Assembly (NCBI RefSeq): GCF_001602525.1 | Contig: NZ_LSYT01000003.1 | Span: 124,001-188,000 of the forward strand | DNA length: 64,000 bases | Source of the DNA: Flavobacterium chilense | Lineage (GTDB): Bacteria > Bacteroidota > Bacteroidia > Flavobacteriales > Flavobacteriaceae | Reading direction: 5' to 3' | Made by a program: the position numbers and the translations under genes | Notes under the pieces: model-generated | Databases searched by the model: none | Told to the model about the DNA's origin: nothing | What the model saw: the letters and a program-made list of their open reading frames with translations, nothing else | Part shown: piece after piece, positions 34,182 through 43,984 of the stretch | Numbering within the stretch: the first letter of the stretch is position 1 | Layout of the letters: every line of letters begins with the position of its first letter

Positions 34182-35621
34182 ATGATTACAGATAAGGTTA
34201 TAGCATTTAAAACAATCTCAATTTTTAGCGCAGTTGCTTTAATGGTTTTATCCTGCGCACGACAAACCTCTGCCGTTTCAGATTCTGATCCCTGGAAAAA
34301 AAAAGAACTCATCATCAAAAGCATTCCACAAACCCATTTTGCTGATAAAGTTTATAGTATAACTGATTTTGGAGCTGTTGCTGACGGCAAAACGCTTAAT
34401 ACTTTAGCTTTCGAAAAAGCAATAAAAGCCTGTGCTGAAAATGGCGGAGGTCAGGTTTTGGTTCCCAATGGCAAATTCTTAACAGGCGCTATACATTTAG
34501 AAAGTAATGTCAATTTGCATTTGGCAGATAAAGCAGAAGTTCTTTTTAGCCTTAATCCCAAAGATTATCCTATTGTTCATACTTCGTTTGAAGGAACAGA
34601 ACTTATGAACTATTCACCACTGATTTATGCCAAAAACAAAACCAATGTTGCCATAACCGGAAAAGGAATTTTAAACGGTCAGGCAGATCGTACCAATTGG
34701 TGGATCTGGTCCGGAGGAAAAGATTATGGATGGAAAAAAGGAATTCCATCTCAAAATGATCCTCAAAATCGTGAAGTTCTGGTAGACATGGCAGAAAAAA
34801 ATATTCCGGTTGCAGAAAGAGTTTTTGGTGACGGACGTTATTTGCGCCCCAATTTTATAGAGTTTTTTGAATGTAATACTATTTTGGTAAAAGACATAAC
34901 AGTAATTAATGCTCCATTTTGGATTTTACATCCGCTTAAATCAAACAATATCATTATTGACGGAGTAACAGTCAACAGTCACGGACCAAATAATGATGGT
35001 TGTGATCCTGAATATTCTCAAAACATACTCATTAAAAACTGCACATTTAATACCGGTGATGATTGTATTGCCATCAAAGCCGGACGTGATGCCGATGGCA
35101 GAAGAGTGGCCATACCCAGTAAAAATATCATAGTAGAAAATTGTAAAATGATCGACGGACATGGCGGAGTGGTGATTGGCAGCGAAATATCAGCCGGAGT
35201 CAACAATGTATTTGTCGAAAATTGTGTAATGGACAGTCCTAATCTGGATCGGGCCATTCGTATCAAAACAAATTCAAGAAGAGGCGGCGTTATAGAAGAT
35301 GTTTATGTTCGAAACCTTGAAGTAGGAACAGTAAAAGAATGTGTCTTGCGAATTACGATGTTTTACAATGTATATGGATCACAAACAGGAGATTTTATTC
35401 CAACCGTACGAAACATCAGTCTTGAAAATGTAAAAGTAAAAAACGGTGGAAAGTATAGCGTCTGGGCTGATGGTTACGAGCAATCACCAACCGAAAATAT
35501 CACATTGAAAAATGTAACAGTCCAAAAAGTAGATTCGATCTACTCACTAAAAAATGTAAAGAATATCAATTTTATAAATACTTACGTGAATGACAAAAAA
35601 GTAACATCTGTTAAAAACTAA
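34182..35621 (+). CDS. GH28 polygalacturonase-like lipoprotein
   Basis: A lipoprotein signal ends in 'MVLSC' (Cys25). The right-handed beta-helix carries all GH28 active-site motifs: 'NNDGCDPEY' (NxD), 'NTGDDCIAIKAG' (DD), 'DGHGGVVIGSE' (GHG) and 'AIRIKTN' (RIK). At 479 residues it is typical of Bacteroidota exo-polygalacturonases. It would cleave galacturonic acid units from pectin at the cell surface or in the periplasm, supplying galacturonate for ExuT and UxaC. It is the first gene of the operon continuing into susC and susD. Confidence 0.93.
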   Translation: MITDKVIAFKTISIFSAVALMVLSCARQTSAVSDSDPWKKKELIIKSIPQTHFADKVYSITDFGAVADGKTLNTLAFEKAIKACAENGGGQVLVPNGKFLTGAIHLESNVNLHLADKAEVLFSLNPKDYPIVHTSFEGTELMNYSPLIYAKNKTNVAITGKGILNGQADRTNWWIWSGGKDYGWKKGIPSQNDPQNREVLVDMAEKNIPVAERVFGDGRYLRPNFIEFFECNTILVKDITVINAPFWILHPLKSNNIIIDGVTVNSHGPNNDGCDPEYSQNILIKNCTFNTGDDCIAIKAGRDADGRRVAIPSKNIIVENCKMIDGHGGVVIGSEISAGVNNVFVENCVMDSPNLDRAIRIKTNSRRGGVIEDVYVRNLEVGTVKECVLRITMFYNVYGSQTGDFIPTVRNISLENVKVKNGGKYSVWADGYEQSPTENITLKNVTVQKVDSIYSLKNVKNINFINTYVNDKKVTSVKN

Positions 35622-35657
35622 ACAACTATCAATTAACCAAACTTTTTAAACCAAATT

Positions 35658-38600
35658 ATGAATAATACCAGACAACGATTAAAGAAAAAAATAAAATACA
35701 ATACTGTATTTTTATTTTTTATGACCTTTCTGTTAAGCAGCAATATCAATGCTCAGTCGACAGTAATAGAAGGGAAAATCACTGATGCAGCAGGACTCTC
35801 ATTACCAGGAGTTAATGTTCAGGAAAAAGGAACTAAAAACGGTACTTCTACAGATTTTGAGGGAAGTTTTAAAATCAATGTAACAAGCAATAAAGCTATT
35901 TTAGTGATTAGCTATTTGGGTTTTCAGACACAAGAAGTAAGTGTTGCCGGAAAAGCCAGAGTAAATGTTAGCCTTGCAGAACAATCCAACTCGCTTAATG
36001 AAGTTGTGGTTGTAGGGTATGGTTCTGTCAAAAAAACAGATCTTACCGGTTCTGTAAGTACAATTAGTGCAGCAACAATTACCGAAAGAAACACCACAAA
36101 CGCACTGGAAGCAATTCAGGGAAGTACACCGGGAGTTCAGATTTCATCCAGCACTGGTCGTTCAGGTGATGGTTTTAAAGTTGTGATTAGAGGAAATAAC
36201 TCTTTAATTGGATCTTCTCCATTATACATTGTAGATGGTGTACCAACTGACGGAATTGACTTTTTAAATCCGCAGGACATTGCCAGAATGGATGTTTTGA
36301 AAGATGCATCTTCAGCAGCAATTTATGGATCAAGAGGAGCTAGTGGTGTTATCATTGTAACAACCAAAAGCGGTATAAGTGCTAAATCAGGCATTAGTGT
36401 TTCTTATGATACTTCTTATGGAACTAAAACTGCCGCAAGACTACCAAAAATGATGAGCGGAGAAGAATGGTGGAAATTTCATCAGGTAGCCTATATGAGT
36501 GCTACACCAGCAACACAAACTCCGGCTCAACTTGCGACATTAGCCGGAAATCAAAGCCCATTATTAGTATCAAGAGCCAATAGCGGTTATAATTTTGACT
36601 GGTATGATGCCGTACTAAAAACAGGAATGACAGAGAATAATTATTTAAATATTTCAGGTCGCTCAGATTCAGGCTTAAGCTATAATTTAGGTTTTGGTGT
36701 TCAGAGTGATAAAGGACTTATCGATAATGACTCTACTGATAAATACTCTTTTAAGTTAGGATTAAACCATAAAATAAATGACAAGTTTTCTACTGGTGCG
36801 AACGTAACAATTGCACGTCTTGATACACAATTAGGAAGTGATTTGGCCATGCAGGATGCTTTTAGATTAAGTCCGCTTATGTCGCCATGGGCTGTTGATG
36901 CAGCAGGAAACGAAAAAGTAGGTACATTGTTTTTCCTGCCTGGAAAATTAACGTATCCTGACGGATCATGGGCAATCAACAAAACAAGTACCGTAAATCC
37001 GTTAATTGAGATTGCAAACTCATCTCAGACAGAAAAAACGTGGCAAACAGTGGGTAATGTATATTTACAATACCAGCCAATGAAATGGTTTTCATTCAAA
37101 ACAACATTTGCAGCAGGAATCGAAAATACCGTTACAAGTACAGCTTATGGCGCACAAACAAATGCAGGTGTAACTTTAAACGGAAAAAATTCAGCCTCAA
37201 TTAAAAACTTCAATAATTTCAATTATACCTGGGATAACCAGATCGATTTAAAACACACATTCAATAATGTACATGACGTTAGCGTATTATTATTGCAAAG
37301 TTTGTATTCAAATATTGACGAAACATCATATTTATATTCTAACAATCAGCCTTTTGATGTTGGATCAAATAATATGGGATCAGGAGTTCAGACCAGTTAT
37401 AATTTAAGCTCAGGCTATGCAAAAAATACCTTGAGTTCGTATGCTATTCGTTTAAATTATACATTTAAAGACAAATATTTATTAACGGCTTCAAACAGAT
37501 GGGATGGTTCATCCGTTTTATCAAAAGATAATAAATGGCAAAATTTCCCATCAGTAGCTTTGGGCTGGAAAATAAGTAAAGAATCATTTTTAGAAAATAA
37601 TTTGGTTATTTCAGACTTAAAACTTAGAGCCAGTTTAGGATATACAGGAAATGATAATGTAGCTCCTTATACATCTCAGGCATTATTAAATCAACAAACA
37701 TTTTATGCAAACGGAGCAAATGTAGTATCCGGATGGCAGTCTGAAAATCTTGCAAATCAACAATTAACGTGGGAGAAAACAAGAGAATTGAACTTTGGAC
37801 TTGATTTTGGATTCTTAAAAAACAGAATCTCAGGTAGTGTTGATGTTTACGACAGATTATCAGATAAGCTAATTTACAAACAACAGTTACCATCTGAGTC
37901 AGGTTGGAAAAATACCTATTCAAACGTAGGTTCCGTTAGTAACAAAGGAGTAGAGGTTTTATTAACTACAAAAAATATAAAATCTAAGAATGTAAACTGG
38001 GAAACGACTTTCACCTTTACTAAAAACGTGAATAAGTTAGAATCGATTTACAATCAGGATAAAGTAAGCGATATTGGAAACAAACTGATTTTAGGGTCAG
38101 AGTTAAACCCAAATTACAACTATGTTTATGATGGTGTATGGCAGGAAAGCGAAGCGGCTCAGGCAGCGGCTTATGGTATGGCACCGGGACAGGCAAGACC
38201 GAAAGATTTAAATGGAGACGGAAAATTCAATCAGGATGACAGAACAGTAATTGGAAATGCAAATCCGGATTGGCAGGGAAGTTTATATTCTAAATTGACA
38301 GTGGGTCAGTTTGATTTTAACTTTTCTGTACTAACAAGTCAGGGACAAACCGTATTAAGTACTTTTCACCAAAACTTTGCCGATGTAAGCGACAGAGGTC
38401 GTCAAAAACTGGCAATGGATTACTTTATTCCAACAAACGGAACAGGTATTCCGGCAAATGCTAACAATACAAATCCAAGACCAGGACCGGTTGCTACAGG
38501 AGCCGGAGCTTATTGGACTTCTTTATTTGGCTACTACAGAGATGTATCTTATGTTAAAATTAAAAATATCTCATTAGGATACACTTTCAATTCAGAGTTA

Positions 38601-38765
38601 CTTAAGAAATTAAGAATGAGCAATTTTAGAATTTACATAAATGTTTTAGACCCATTTGTATTTACAAAATTTGACGGATACGATCCGGAGTGGGCTGGTT
38701 CAGCTTTTGGTGTAAACCGTCCGGCATCAGTGACAACGCAATTGGGATTAAGTGTTAAATTTTAA
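35658..38765 (+). CDS. susC: SusC/RagA-type TonB-linked outer-membrane transporter
   Basis: A signal peptide ends in 'NINAQ', followed by a carboxypeptidase-regulatory-like domain (about 38-115: 'EGKITDAAGLSLPGVNVQEK'), then 'NEVVVVGYGSVKKTDLTGS', the conserved start of the plug, and a 22-strand barrel to residue 1035. The C-terminus ends in the aromatic residue F. The length is normal. With the SusD partner encoded 12 bases later, it takes up pectic oligosaccharides using TonB energy. The gene is close behind GH28 and shares its promoter. Confidence 0.97.
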   Translation: MNNTRQRLKKKIKYNTVFLFFMTFLLSSNINAQSTVIEGKITDAAGLSLPGVNVQEKGTKNGTSTDFEGSFKINVTSNKAILVISYLGFQTQEVSVAGKARVNVSLAEQSNSLNEVVVVGYGSVKKTDLTGSVSTISAATITERNTTNALEAIQGSTPGVQISSSTGRSGDGFKVVIRGNNSLIGSSPLYIVDGVPTDGIDFLNPQDIARMDVLKDASSAAIYGSRGASGVIIVTTKSGISAKSGISVSYDTSYGTKTAARLPKMMSGEEWWKFHQVAYMSATPATQTPAQLATLAGNQSPLLVSRANSGYNFDWYDAVLKTGMTENNYLNISGRSDSGLSYNLGFGVQSDKGLIDNDSTDKYSFKLGLNHKINDKFSTGANVTIARLDTQLGSDLAMQDAFRLSPLMSPWAVDAAGNEKVGTLFFLPGKLTYPDGSWAINKTSTVNPLIEIANSSQTEKTWQTVGNVYLQYQPMKWFSFKTTFAAGIENTVTSTAYGAQTNAGVTLNGKNSASIKNFNNFNYTWDNQIDLKHTFNNVHDVSVLLLQSLYSNIDETSYLYSNNQPFDVGSNNMGSGVQTSYNLSSGYAKNTLSSYAIRLNYTFKDKYLLTASNRWDGSSVLSKDNKWQNFPSVALGWKISKESFLENNLVISDLKLRASLGYTGNDNVAPYTSQALLNQQTFYANGANVVSGWQSENLANQQLTWEKTRELNFGLDFGFLKNRISGSVDVYDRLSDKLIYKQQLPSESGWKNTYSNVGSVSNKGVEVLLTTKNIKSKNVNWETTFTFTKNVNKLESIYNQDKVSDIGNKLILGSELNPNYNYVYDGVWQESEAAQAAAYGMAPGQARPKDLNGDGKFNQDDRTVIGNANPDWQGSLYSKLTVGQFDFNFSVLTSQGQTVLSTFHQNFADVSDRGRQKLAMDYFIPTNGTGIPANANNTNPRPGPVATGAGAYWTSLFGYYRDVSYVKIKNISLGYTFNSELLKKLRMSNFRIYINVLDPFVFTKFDGYDPEWAGSAFGVNRPASVTTQLGLSVKF

Positions 38766-38776
38766 TAAGATATAAA

Positions 38777-40450
38777 ATGAAAAAAATAATATTAATTTTA
38801 GGAATAATCATTACAGTTTTCACTTCATGTAATGACTATATCGAAGAAGAAAGTCTTTCTAATGTTCCGGCTGATGCCACATACAAAACAGCATCAGGTT
38901 TTCAGTTATTAGTAAATTCTAATTATGCATGGCTAAAAGGAATTTATGGAGGAAACCCGTGGTTATTTGAATCCGGTACCGATATGTATGCCGAAGGAAG
39001 AACCCCTGAACCGGCTGGTTTAAGTCAATATGCCTTATTAATCCCATCTTCCAGCAACGTTGATGAATTGTATATTTCATGTTATCAGCAAATTCAGTCT
39101 GTAAACAAAACAGTTTATTATTCAACCATAACAGAACAAACAGCAAACCTGAATACACTTGTTGGCGAAGCAAAATTTTTAAGAGCCAATGCTTATTTTT
39201 TATTAGTTCAGACTTATGGCGGGGTTCCAATTGTTTTGGATAATATTACAACGCCTGTTTTATCTTTTAAAAGAAATACAGCAGAAGAGGTTTATACTCA
39301 GATTATTTCAGATCTTGATGCAGCATTAGCAAGTGTAAATACTACTGCTTATGCAACCGGAGGAAAAGTAAATAAAAGAGCCGTAAACGATTTATTGGCA
39401 AAAGTGTATTTAACAAGAGGTTATGAAACCTTTGGTACTCCGGCAGATTTTACCAAAGCAGCAGCTTATGCAGATGCAGCCATTGCAGGACAAGCTTTAA
39501 ATATTGCTTTTGACCAATTGTTCAAACCTGGAAATGACTTAAATGCAGAAACTATTTTCTCTGTTCAATATGATAAAGCTTCTACAAGTACATCTCCTAC
39601 AACATTAGGAAACAATCAGTTTTACTATTTCAGTTCTTATTTAGGAGGTGCAGAAACAGGAGCTCCGCTAAGAAGTTATAATTTATGTCCAACAGATTAT
39701 GCTTTAGGCCTCTATGAAAAAGGTGATAAAAGATGGGATGCTACCTTCATGACAGAAATTCTGGAAGGCCCGGAAACAACCAATGGCGTTACAAAAACAG
39801 TTTTGTATTATCCGTATTACAGAAGTACAAGCCCGGCAACATTAAAAGTGAGACATTTTTATGAGCCAAAATGGTTTACAGCAGCAGACAGAACAGCATG
39901 GAATACTGCAAATGCATCCAGAAAATCAGCCACATTTGTATACCACCCTTGGGGAGAATATTCGGCAGCACATACTCTAATTCAGAATTTAGATTGTTAT
40001 ACGATTCCCGTTAAGAAATTTGATGATCCGGATCCAACAACACCATCGAGTACAGGTCCTGTGAGCACAAGAGATATTATTGTAGCAAGATTGGGCGAAA
40101 CCTATTTGGTAGCAGCTGAGGCGTATTTAAAAGCAGGAAATCCGCAAACAGGATTAGATCGTTTAAACGAAGTAAGAAGAAGAGCAGGAGTTGCAAATGC
40201 ACTAATTGGAGAATTTAATATCGATTATATTCTAGATGAAAGAGGAAGAGAACTTGTAGGCGAATACAAACGCTGGTTCGATTTAAAACGTACCGGAACA
40301 TTGGTAGCAAGAGCTTCGGCTTATAATTATAAAATCAAAGCAGCAAATTTTGTTGGAGTAGACGGAAAACTTAAAATTTTAAGACCAATACCACAAACAG
40401 CACTTGATTTAAATCAAAACAAGGATTTCCCTCAGAATCCTGGTTATTAG
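38777..40450 (+). CDS. susD: SusD/RagB-type surface glycan-binding lipoprotein
   Basis: A lipoprotein signal ends in 'VFTSC' (Cys at about residue 18). TPR-like helices typical of SusD follow: 'AKFLRANAYFLLVQTYGGVP', 'LLAKVYLTRGYETFG', and the C-terminal 'LDERGRELVGEYKRWFDLKR'. At 557 residues it has the normal length. It forms the lid of the SusC barrel and binds oligosaccharides outside the cell. It is followed by a hairpin (40494-40528) that may reduce readthrough into the enzyme genes. Confidence 0.97.
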   Translation: MKKIILILGIIITVFTSCNDYIEEESLSNVPADATYKTASGFQLLVNSNYAWLKGIYGGNPWLFESGTDMYAEGRTPEPAGLSQYALLIPSSSNVDELYISCYQQIQSVNKTVYYSTITEQTANLNTLVGEAKFLRANAYFLLVQTYGGVPIVLDNITTPVLSFKRNTAEEVYTQIISDLDAALASVNTTAYATGGKVNKRAVNDLLAKVYLTRGYETFGTPADFTKAAAYADAAIAGQALNIAFDQLFKPGNDLNAETIFSVQYDKASTSTSPTTLGNNQFYYFSSYLGGAETGAPLRSYNLCPTDYALGLYEKGDKRWDATFMTEILEGPETTNGVTKTVLYYPYYRSTSPATLKVRHFYEPKWFTAADRTAWNTANASRKSATFVYHPWGEYSAAHTLIQNLDCYTIPVKKFDDPDPTTPSSTGPVSTRDIIVARLGETYLVAAEAYLKAGNPQTGLDRLNEVRRRAGVANALIGEFNIDYILDERGRELVGEYKRWFDLKRTGTLVARASAYNYKIKAANFVGVDGKLKILRPIPQTALDLNQNKDFPQNPGY

Positions 40451-40493
40451 TAATTTGATAATTTATAGAGGTTACGTTTTTTTGAAGAAGTTA

Positions 40494-40530
40494 AAAAGGA
40501 GTTCGATGCCTGTATCGGACTCCTTTCTTA
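40494..40530 (+). terminator. Hairpin after susD, weak terminator or attenuator
   Basis: 'AAAGGAGTTCGAT' and 'ATCGGACTCCTTT' form a 13-bp stem (one G-U) with a 6-base loop. Only three T residues follow, so termination may be partial. Partial readthrough would make SusCD more abundant than the enzymes downstream. Confidence 0.6.
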
Positions 40531-40553
40531 ACTAAAAAAATAGATTCATTTTA

Positions 40554-41489
40554 ATGCGAAAAATTGTATTCATATTAGTATTTATTACCTGCACCGTATC
40601 GGCGCAGCAAAGTTACATTGTAGATACATCCTACACGGTAAAAAGTACTTATGCCAAGCTGATCAAAAAATATCCATTTATAAAAATAGCAGAAGCAAAA
40701 GATAATCCGGATAATACCAAAATTGAAAATATAGTTTATTACAAAAACAATAACAGAGCATTGCATCTGGATGCTTTTTACAATAAAAAGCAAAAATCAA
40801 ATCCTGCTGTAATAGTAATACATGGCGGCGGATGGAAATCAGGAAACAAAGACCAAATGCAGGTTTTAGCACAGGAAATAACCTCAAAAGGATATTCGTG
40901 CTTTGCGATAGAATACAGATTGTCACTCGAGGCAAAATATCCTCAGGGAATTTATGATGTCAAAAATGCGATCAGATTTATAAAAGATAATGCGAAAAAA
41001 TTTCATGTAGATCCAAATAAAATTGCCGTTTTAGGATGTTCTTCGGGAGGTCAAATGGCAGCTTTAATTGGTACAACAAATGAGAACTTAGCTTTTGAAG
41101 ATCAGCAATACAAGAGTAAATCAAATTCGAAAGTACAGGCTATAATTGATGTAGACGGAATTCTCGCCTTTAAGCATTCTGAATCCGAAGAAGGAGAAAT
41201 GGCAGCATTTTGGCTTGGAGGTTCTTATGAAGAGAAACCGGAGAATTGGAAAAATGCTTCGGCATTAAATAATACCAATAAAGAGACACCTCCTGTATTG
41301 TTTATCAATAGTAGTTTTAGCAGGTTTCATGCTGGCAGAGATGATATGATAGCGATTTTAAATCAGCATAAGATTTACAATGAGATACATACTATTGATA
41401 ATTCGCCGCATTCGTTTTGGTTTTTTCAGCCCTGGTTGGATGAAACAGTAAAGTACACAACACAATTTTTAAACAAGGTATTTAAGTAA
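40554..41489 (+). CDS. Secreted alpha/beta hydrolase (acetyl-esterase-like)
   Basis: A signal peptide ends in 'TVSAQ'. The hydrolase has an 'HGGGWKSGN' oxyanion motif, a nucleophile Ser in 'GCSSGGQMA' (GxSxG), an acid near 'HAGRDDM' and His in 'NSPHSFWFF'. At 311 residues it resembles the BD-FAE/CE-like esterases in pectin and xylan loci. It probably deacetylates pectin oligosaccharides in the periplasm to help the GH105 and GH28 enzymes. It is distinct from the CE12 enzyme encoded at 49633. Confidence 0.85.
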   Translation: MRKIVFILVFITCTVSAQQSYIVDTSYTVKSTYAKLIKKYPFIKIAEAKDNPDNTKIENIVYYKNNNRALHLDAFYNKKQKSNPAVIVIHGGGWKSGNKDQMQVLAQEITSKGYSCFAIEYRLSLEAKYPQGIYDVKNAIRFIKDNAKKFHVDPNKIAVLGCSSGGQMAALIGTTNENLAFEDQQYKSKSNSKVQAIIDVDGILAFKHSESEEGEMAAFWLGGSYEEKPENWKNASALNNTNKETPPVLFINSSFSRFHAGRDDMIAILNQHKIYNEIHTIDNSPHSFWFFQPWLDETVKYTTQFLNKVFK

Positions 41490-41527
41490 TTGTAATAAAA
41501 ATAAAGACAAACGTTAACTAAAAAAAT

Positions 41528-42733
41528 ATGTTTAAACCTGTTTTCATAAAGGCTCATTTTACGATTCTGTTGCTATTTATTTTGAGTAGTAAAATTATTG
41601 GACAAACAAAAGAAAATATCAAACCTGACAATAATTTAAAATGGTCAGAAAGAACAGCCAATACAATCCTGAATAAATATCCCAATGCCTGGCAGATCGA
41701 CGGGACAGAGAAACCAAAATGGGACTATAAAATGGGATTAGTATTGTCGGCTTTTGAAAAACTGTATCAAAAAACAAACAACGAAAAGTATTTCAATTAC
41801 ATAAAAGGATATGCAGATGAAATGATTGATGCTGATGGAAACATCAAAAAGTATGAAATGAGCGAGTACAATATCGATTGTGCAAATCCCGGAAAACTGC
41901 TTTTTAATTTATACAACAAAACAAAAGACAATCGCTATTTAAAAGTATTACAACAGTTAAGAACTCAACTCGAGAGTCAGCCCAGAACAGCAAGCGGAGG
42001 ATTCTGGCACAAACAAATTTATCCCAATCAAATGTGGATTGATGGTTTATACATGGCAGAACCTTTTTATACCCAATATACGGTTACTTATGAAAAAGGT
42101 AAAGCACTCGATGATATTGCCAGACAATTTGAGTTGGTTCAAAAACATTTAACAGATCAAAAAACAGGATTAGTATATCATGCCTGGGATGAAAGCAAGG
42201 AAATAGGATGGGCAAATAAAGAAACAGGAACATCGCCAACTATCTGGGGACGCGGAATTGGCTGGTACATGATGGCGTTAGTAGAAACACTGGATTATTA
42301 TCCAAAAACAAATAAAAACTATAAAACACTGATAGGGTACTTCAATCAAATTGCCAAAAGCGCCAATCAGTATAAAAGTCCATCAGGTTTATGGTATCAG
42401 GTTGCCGACAAACCTGAGATAGAAGGTAATTTTCTGGAATCGTCATCATCAGGAATGATTATCTATGCTTTGGCAAAAGGAGCAGACAAAGGATATTTAA
42501 GTTCCAATTATAAAAAGATTGCCCAGAAATCATTCGATGCCTTTATAAAAGAGTTTGTGAAAACAGATGAAAAAGGAGAGATTGTAATCTCTAATGTTTC
42601 ATCGAATGTAGGTTTAGGAGGAAAACCATTTCGAGACGGAACAAATCAATATTATATCAACAGCAAAACAAAAGATAATAGCTCGCCTGCCTTAGCTGCA
42701 TTTTTGTTAAGCGCAATCGAATTAAACAAATAA
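41528..42733 (+). CDS. GH105 unsaturated rhamnogalacturonyl hydrolase, paralogue 1
   Basis: A signal peptide (cleavage near 'IIGQ') is followed by an (alpha/alpha)6 barrel of the YteR/YesR type: 'YNIDCANPGKLLF', 'GGFWHKQIYPNQMWIDGLYM', 'YHAWDESKEIGWANKETG', 'GRGIGWYMMALVETLDY' and 'GLGGKPFRDGTNQYY'. The Asp in 'MWIDG' corresponds to the catalytic Asp in YteR, and the Asp in 'YNID' is also conserved. It would remove the 4,5-unsaturated galacturonyl residue from the non-reducing end of rhamnogalacturonan oligomers after lyase cleavage, yielding the KduI substrate. It is the first of three tandem copies. Confidence 0.9.
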   Translation: MFKPVFIKAHFTILLLFILSSKIIGQTKENIKPDNNLKWSERTANTILNKYPNAWQIDGTEKPKWDYKMGLVLSAFEKLYQKTNNEKYFNYIKGYADEMIDADGNIKKYEMSEYNIDCANPGKLLFNLYNKTKDNRYLKVLQQLRTQLESQPRTASGGFWHKQIYPNQMWIDGLYMAEPFYTQYTVTYEKGKALDDIARQFELVQKHLTDQKTGLVYHAWDESKEIGWANKETGTSPTIWGRGIGWYMMALVETLDYYPKTNKNYKTLIGYFNQIAKSANQYKSPSGLWYQVADKPEIEGNFLESSSSGMIIYALAKGADKGYLSSNYKKIAQKSFDAFIKEFVKTDEKGEIVISNVSSNVGLGGKPFRDGTNQYYINSKTKDNSSPALAAFLLSAIELNK

Positions 42734-42747
42734 ACCAGCATTTGGAC

Positions 42748-43962
42748 ATGAAAAAAAATAGAAATTATATTGCTTCAATCATGCTAATGAGTCTGATTGT
42801 ATTTTCGGTACTAAAAAGTACTGCCCAGGGATCTTCAGAGAAAAATAATATAATTTCTAAAGATTTAAAATGGTCAGAAAGAATGGCACTTTCTATTATG
42901 AAACGTGATCCAAAAGCATGGCAAATCGATAATAACGAAAAGCCCAAATGGGATTATAAACTTGGTTTAGTAACCATGTCTTTTCAGGAACTTTACAAAA
43001 AGACCAAAAATCCTGTTTATGCCAATTATGTAAAAGAATATGGCGAAACCGTGATTAATAGTTCAGGAGAAATCATGAATTATAAACTGGAAGACTACAA
43101 TATTGATTATGTAAATGCCGGAAAAATACTTTTCGATCTTTATAAAACAACAAAAGACAATCGTTATCTGATTGCCATGCAAACGCTGAGAAAACAATTA
43201 GAAACACATCCAAGAACAAATTCAGGCGGGTTCTGGCATAAAAAAATATACCCGTATCAAATGTGGCTTGACGGATTGTATATGGGAACACCTTTTTATG
43301 CCCGTTATACAGTAGAATTTGATAAAGGAAAAGATCTGGATGATGTAGCCAGACAGTTTGAGCAAATTCATTTACACACTATTGATCCAAAAACAGGATT
43401 GCTTTTTCATGCTTGGGACGAAAGTAAACAAATGCCCTGGGCGAACAAAGAAACAGGAACTTCACCAAATTTCTGGTCACGTTCTATTGGCTGGTATATG
43501 ATGGCTCTGGTAGATGTTCTGGATTATATGCCAAAAGATCATCCAAAAAGAAAAGAACTGATTCAATATCTAAATGAAATTTCAACAGCAGTTGCAAAAT
43601 ATCAGGATCCGTCAGGATTGTGGTTTCAGGTTACAGATTCAGGAACCAAAGCAGGAAATTATCTCGAAGCATCAGGATCAGAAATGTTTGTTTATGCTTT
43701 TGCAAAAGGGGTAAAAAAAGGATATTTACCTAAAGGTTACAAACAACTGGCAGAAAAGGGATTTGACGGAATAATCAATAAATTAGTCACGGTAGATCCT
43801 GATGGAGAAATTCATATTACACAAGTTTGTGCCAGTGCCGGATTAGGAGGAAATCCGTATCGTGATGGTTCTTATGATTATTACATCAAAGAAAAAATAA
43901 AAACAGATAACTCGCATGGGTTAGGGCCGTTTATTCTGGCAGCATTAGAATTAGAAAAATAG
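42748..43962 (+). CDS. GH105 unsaturated rhamnogalacturonyl hydrolase, paralogue 2
   Basis: The start is ATG at 42748; six bases upstream lies only TTG. A signal peptide ends in 'KSTAQG'. Motifs match paralogue 1: 'YNIDYVNAGKILF', 'QMWLDGLYMGTPF', 'FHAWDESKQMPWANKETG', 'RSIGWYMMALVDVLDY' and 'GLGGNPYRDGSYDYY'. The variant at 'YVNAG' versus 'CANPG' suggests a different side-chain preference. It follows paralogue 1 by 15 bases and precedes paralogue 3 by 22. Confidence 0.9.
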   Translation: MKKNRNYIASIMLMSLIVFSVLKSTAQGSSEKNNIISKDLKWSERMALSIMKRDPKAWQIDNNEKPKWDYKLGLVTMSFQELYKKTKNPVYANYVKEYGETVINSSGEIMNYKLEDYNIDYVNAGKILFDLYKTTKDNRYLIAMQTLRKQLETHPRTNSGGFWHKKIYPYQMWLDGLYMGTPFYARYTVEFDKGKDLDDVARQFEQIHLHTIDPKTGLLFHAWDESKQMPWANKETGTSPNFWSRSIGWYMMALVDVLDYMPKDHPKRKELIQYLNEISTAVAKYQDPSGLWFQVTDSGTKAGNYLEASGSEMFVYAFAKGVKKGYLPKGYKQLAEKGFDGIINKLVTVDPDGEIHITQVCASAGLGGNPYRDGSYDYYIKEKIKTDNSHGLGPFILAALELEK

Positions 43963-43984
43963 TAGAATTTAAATATATTTTGAA

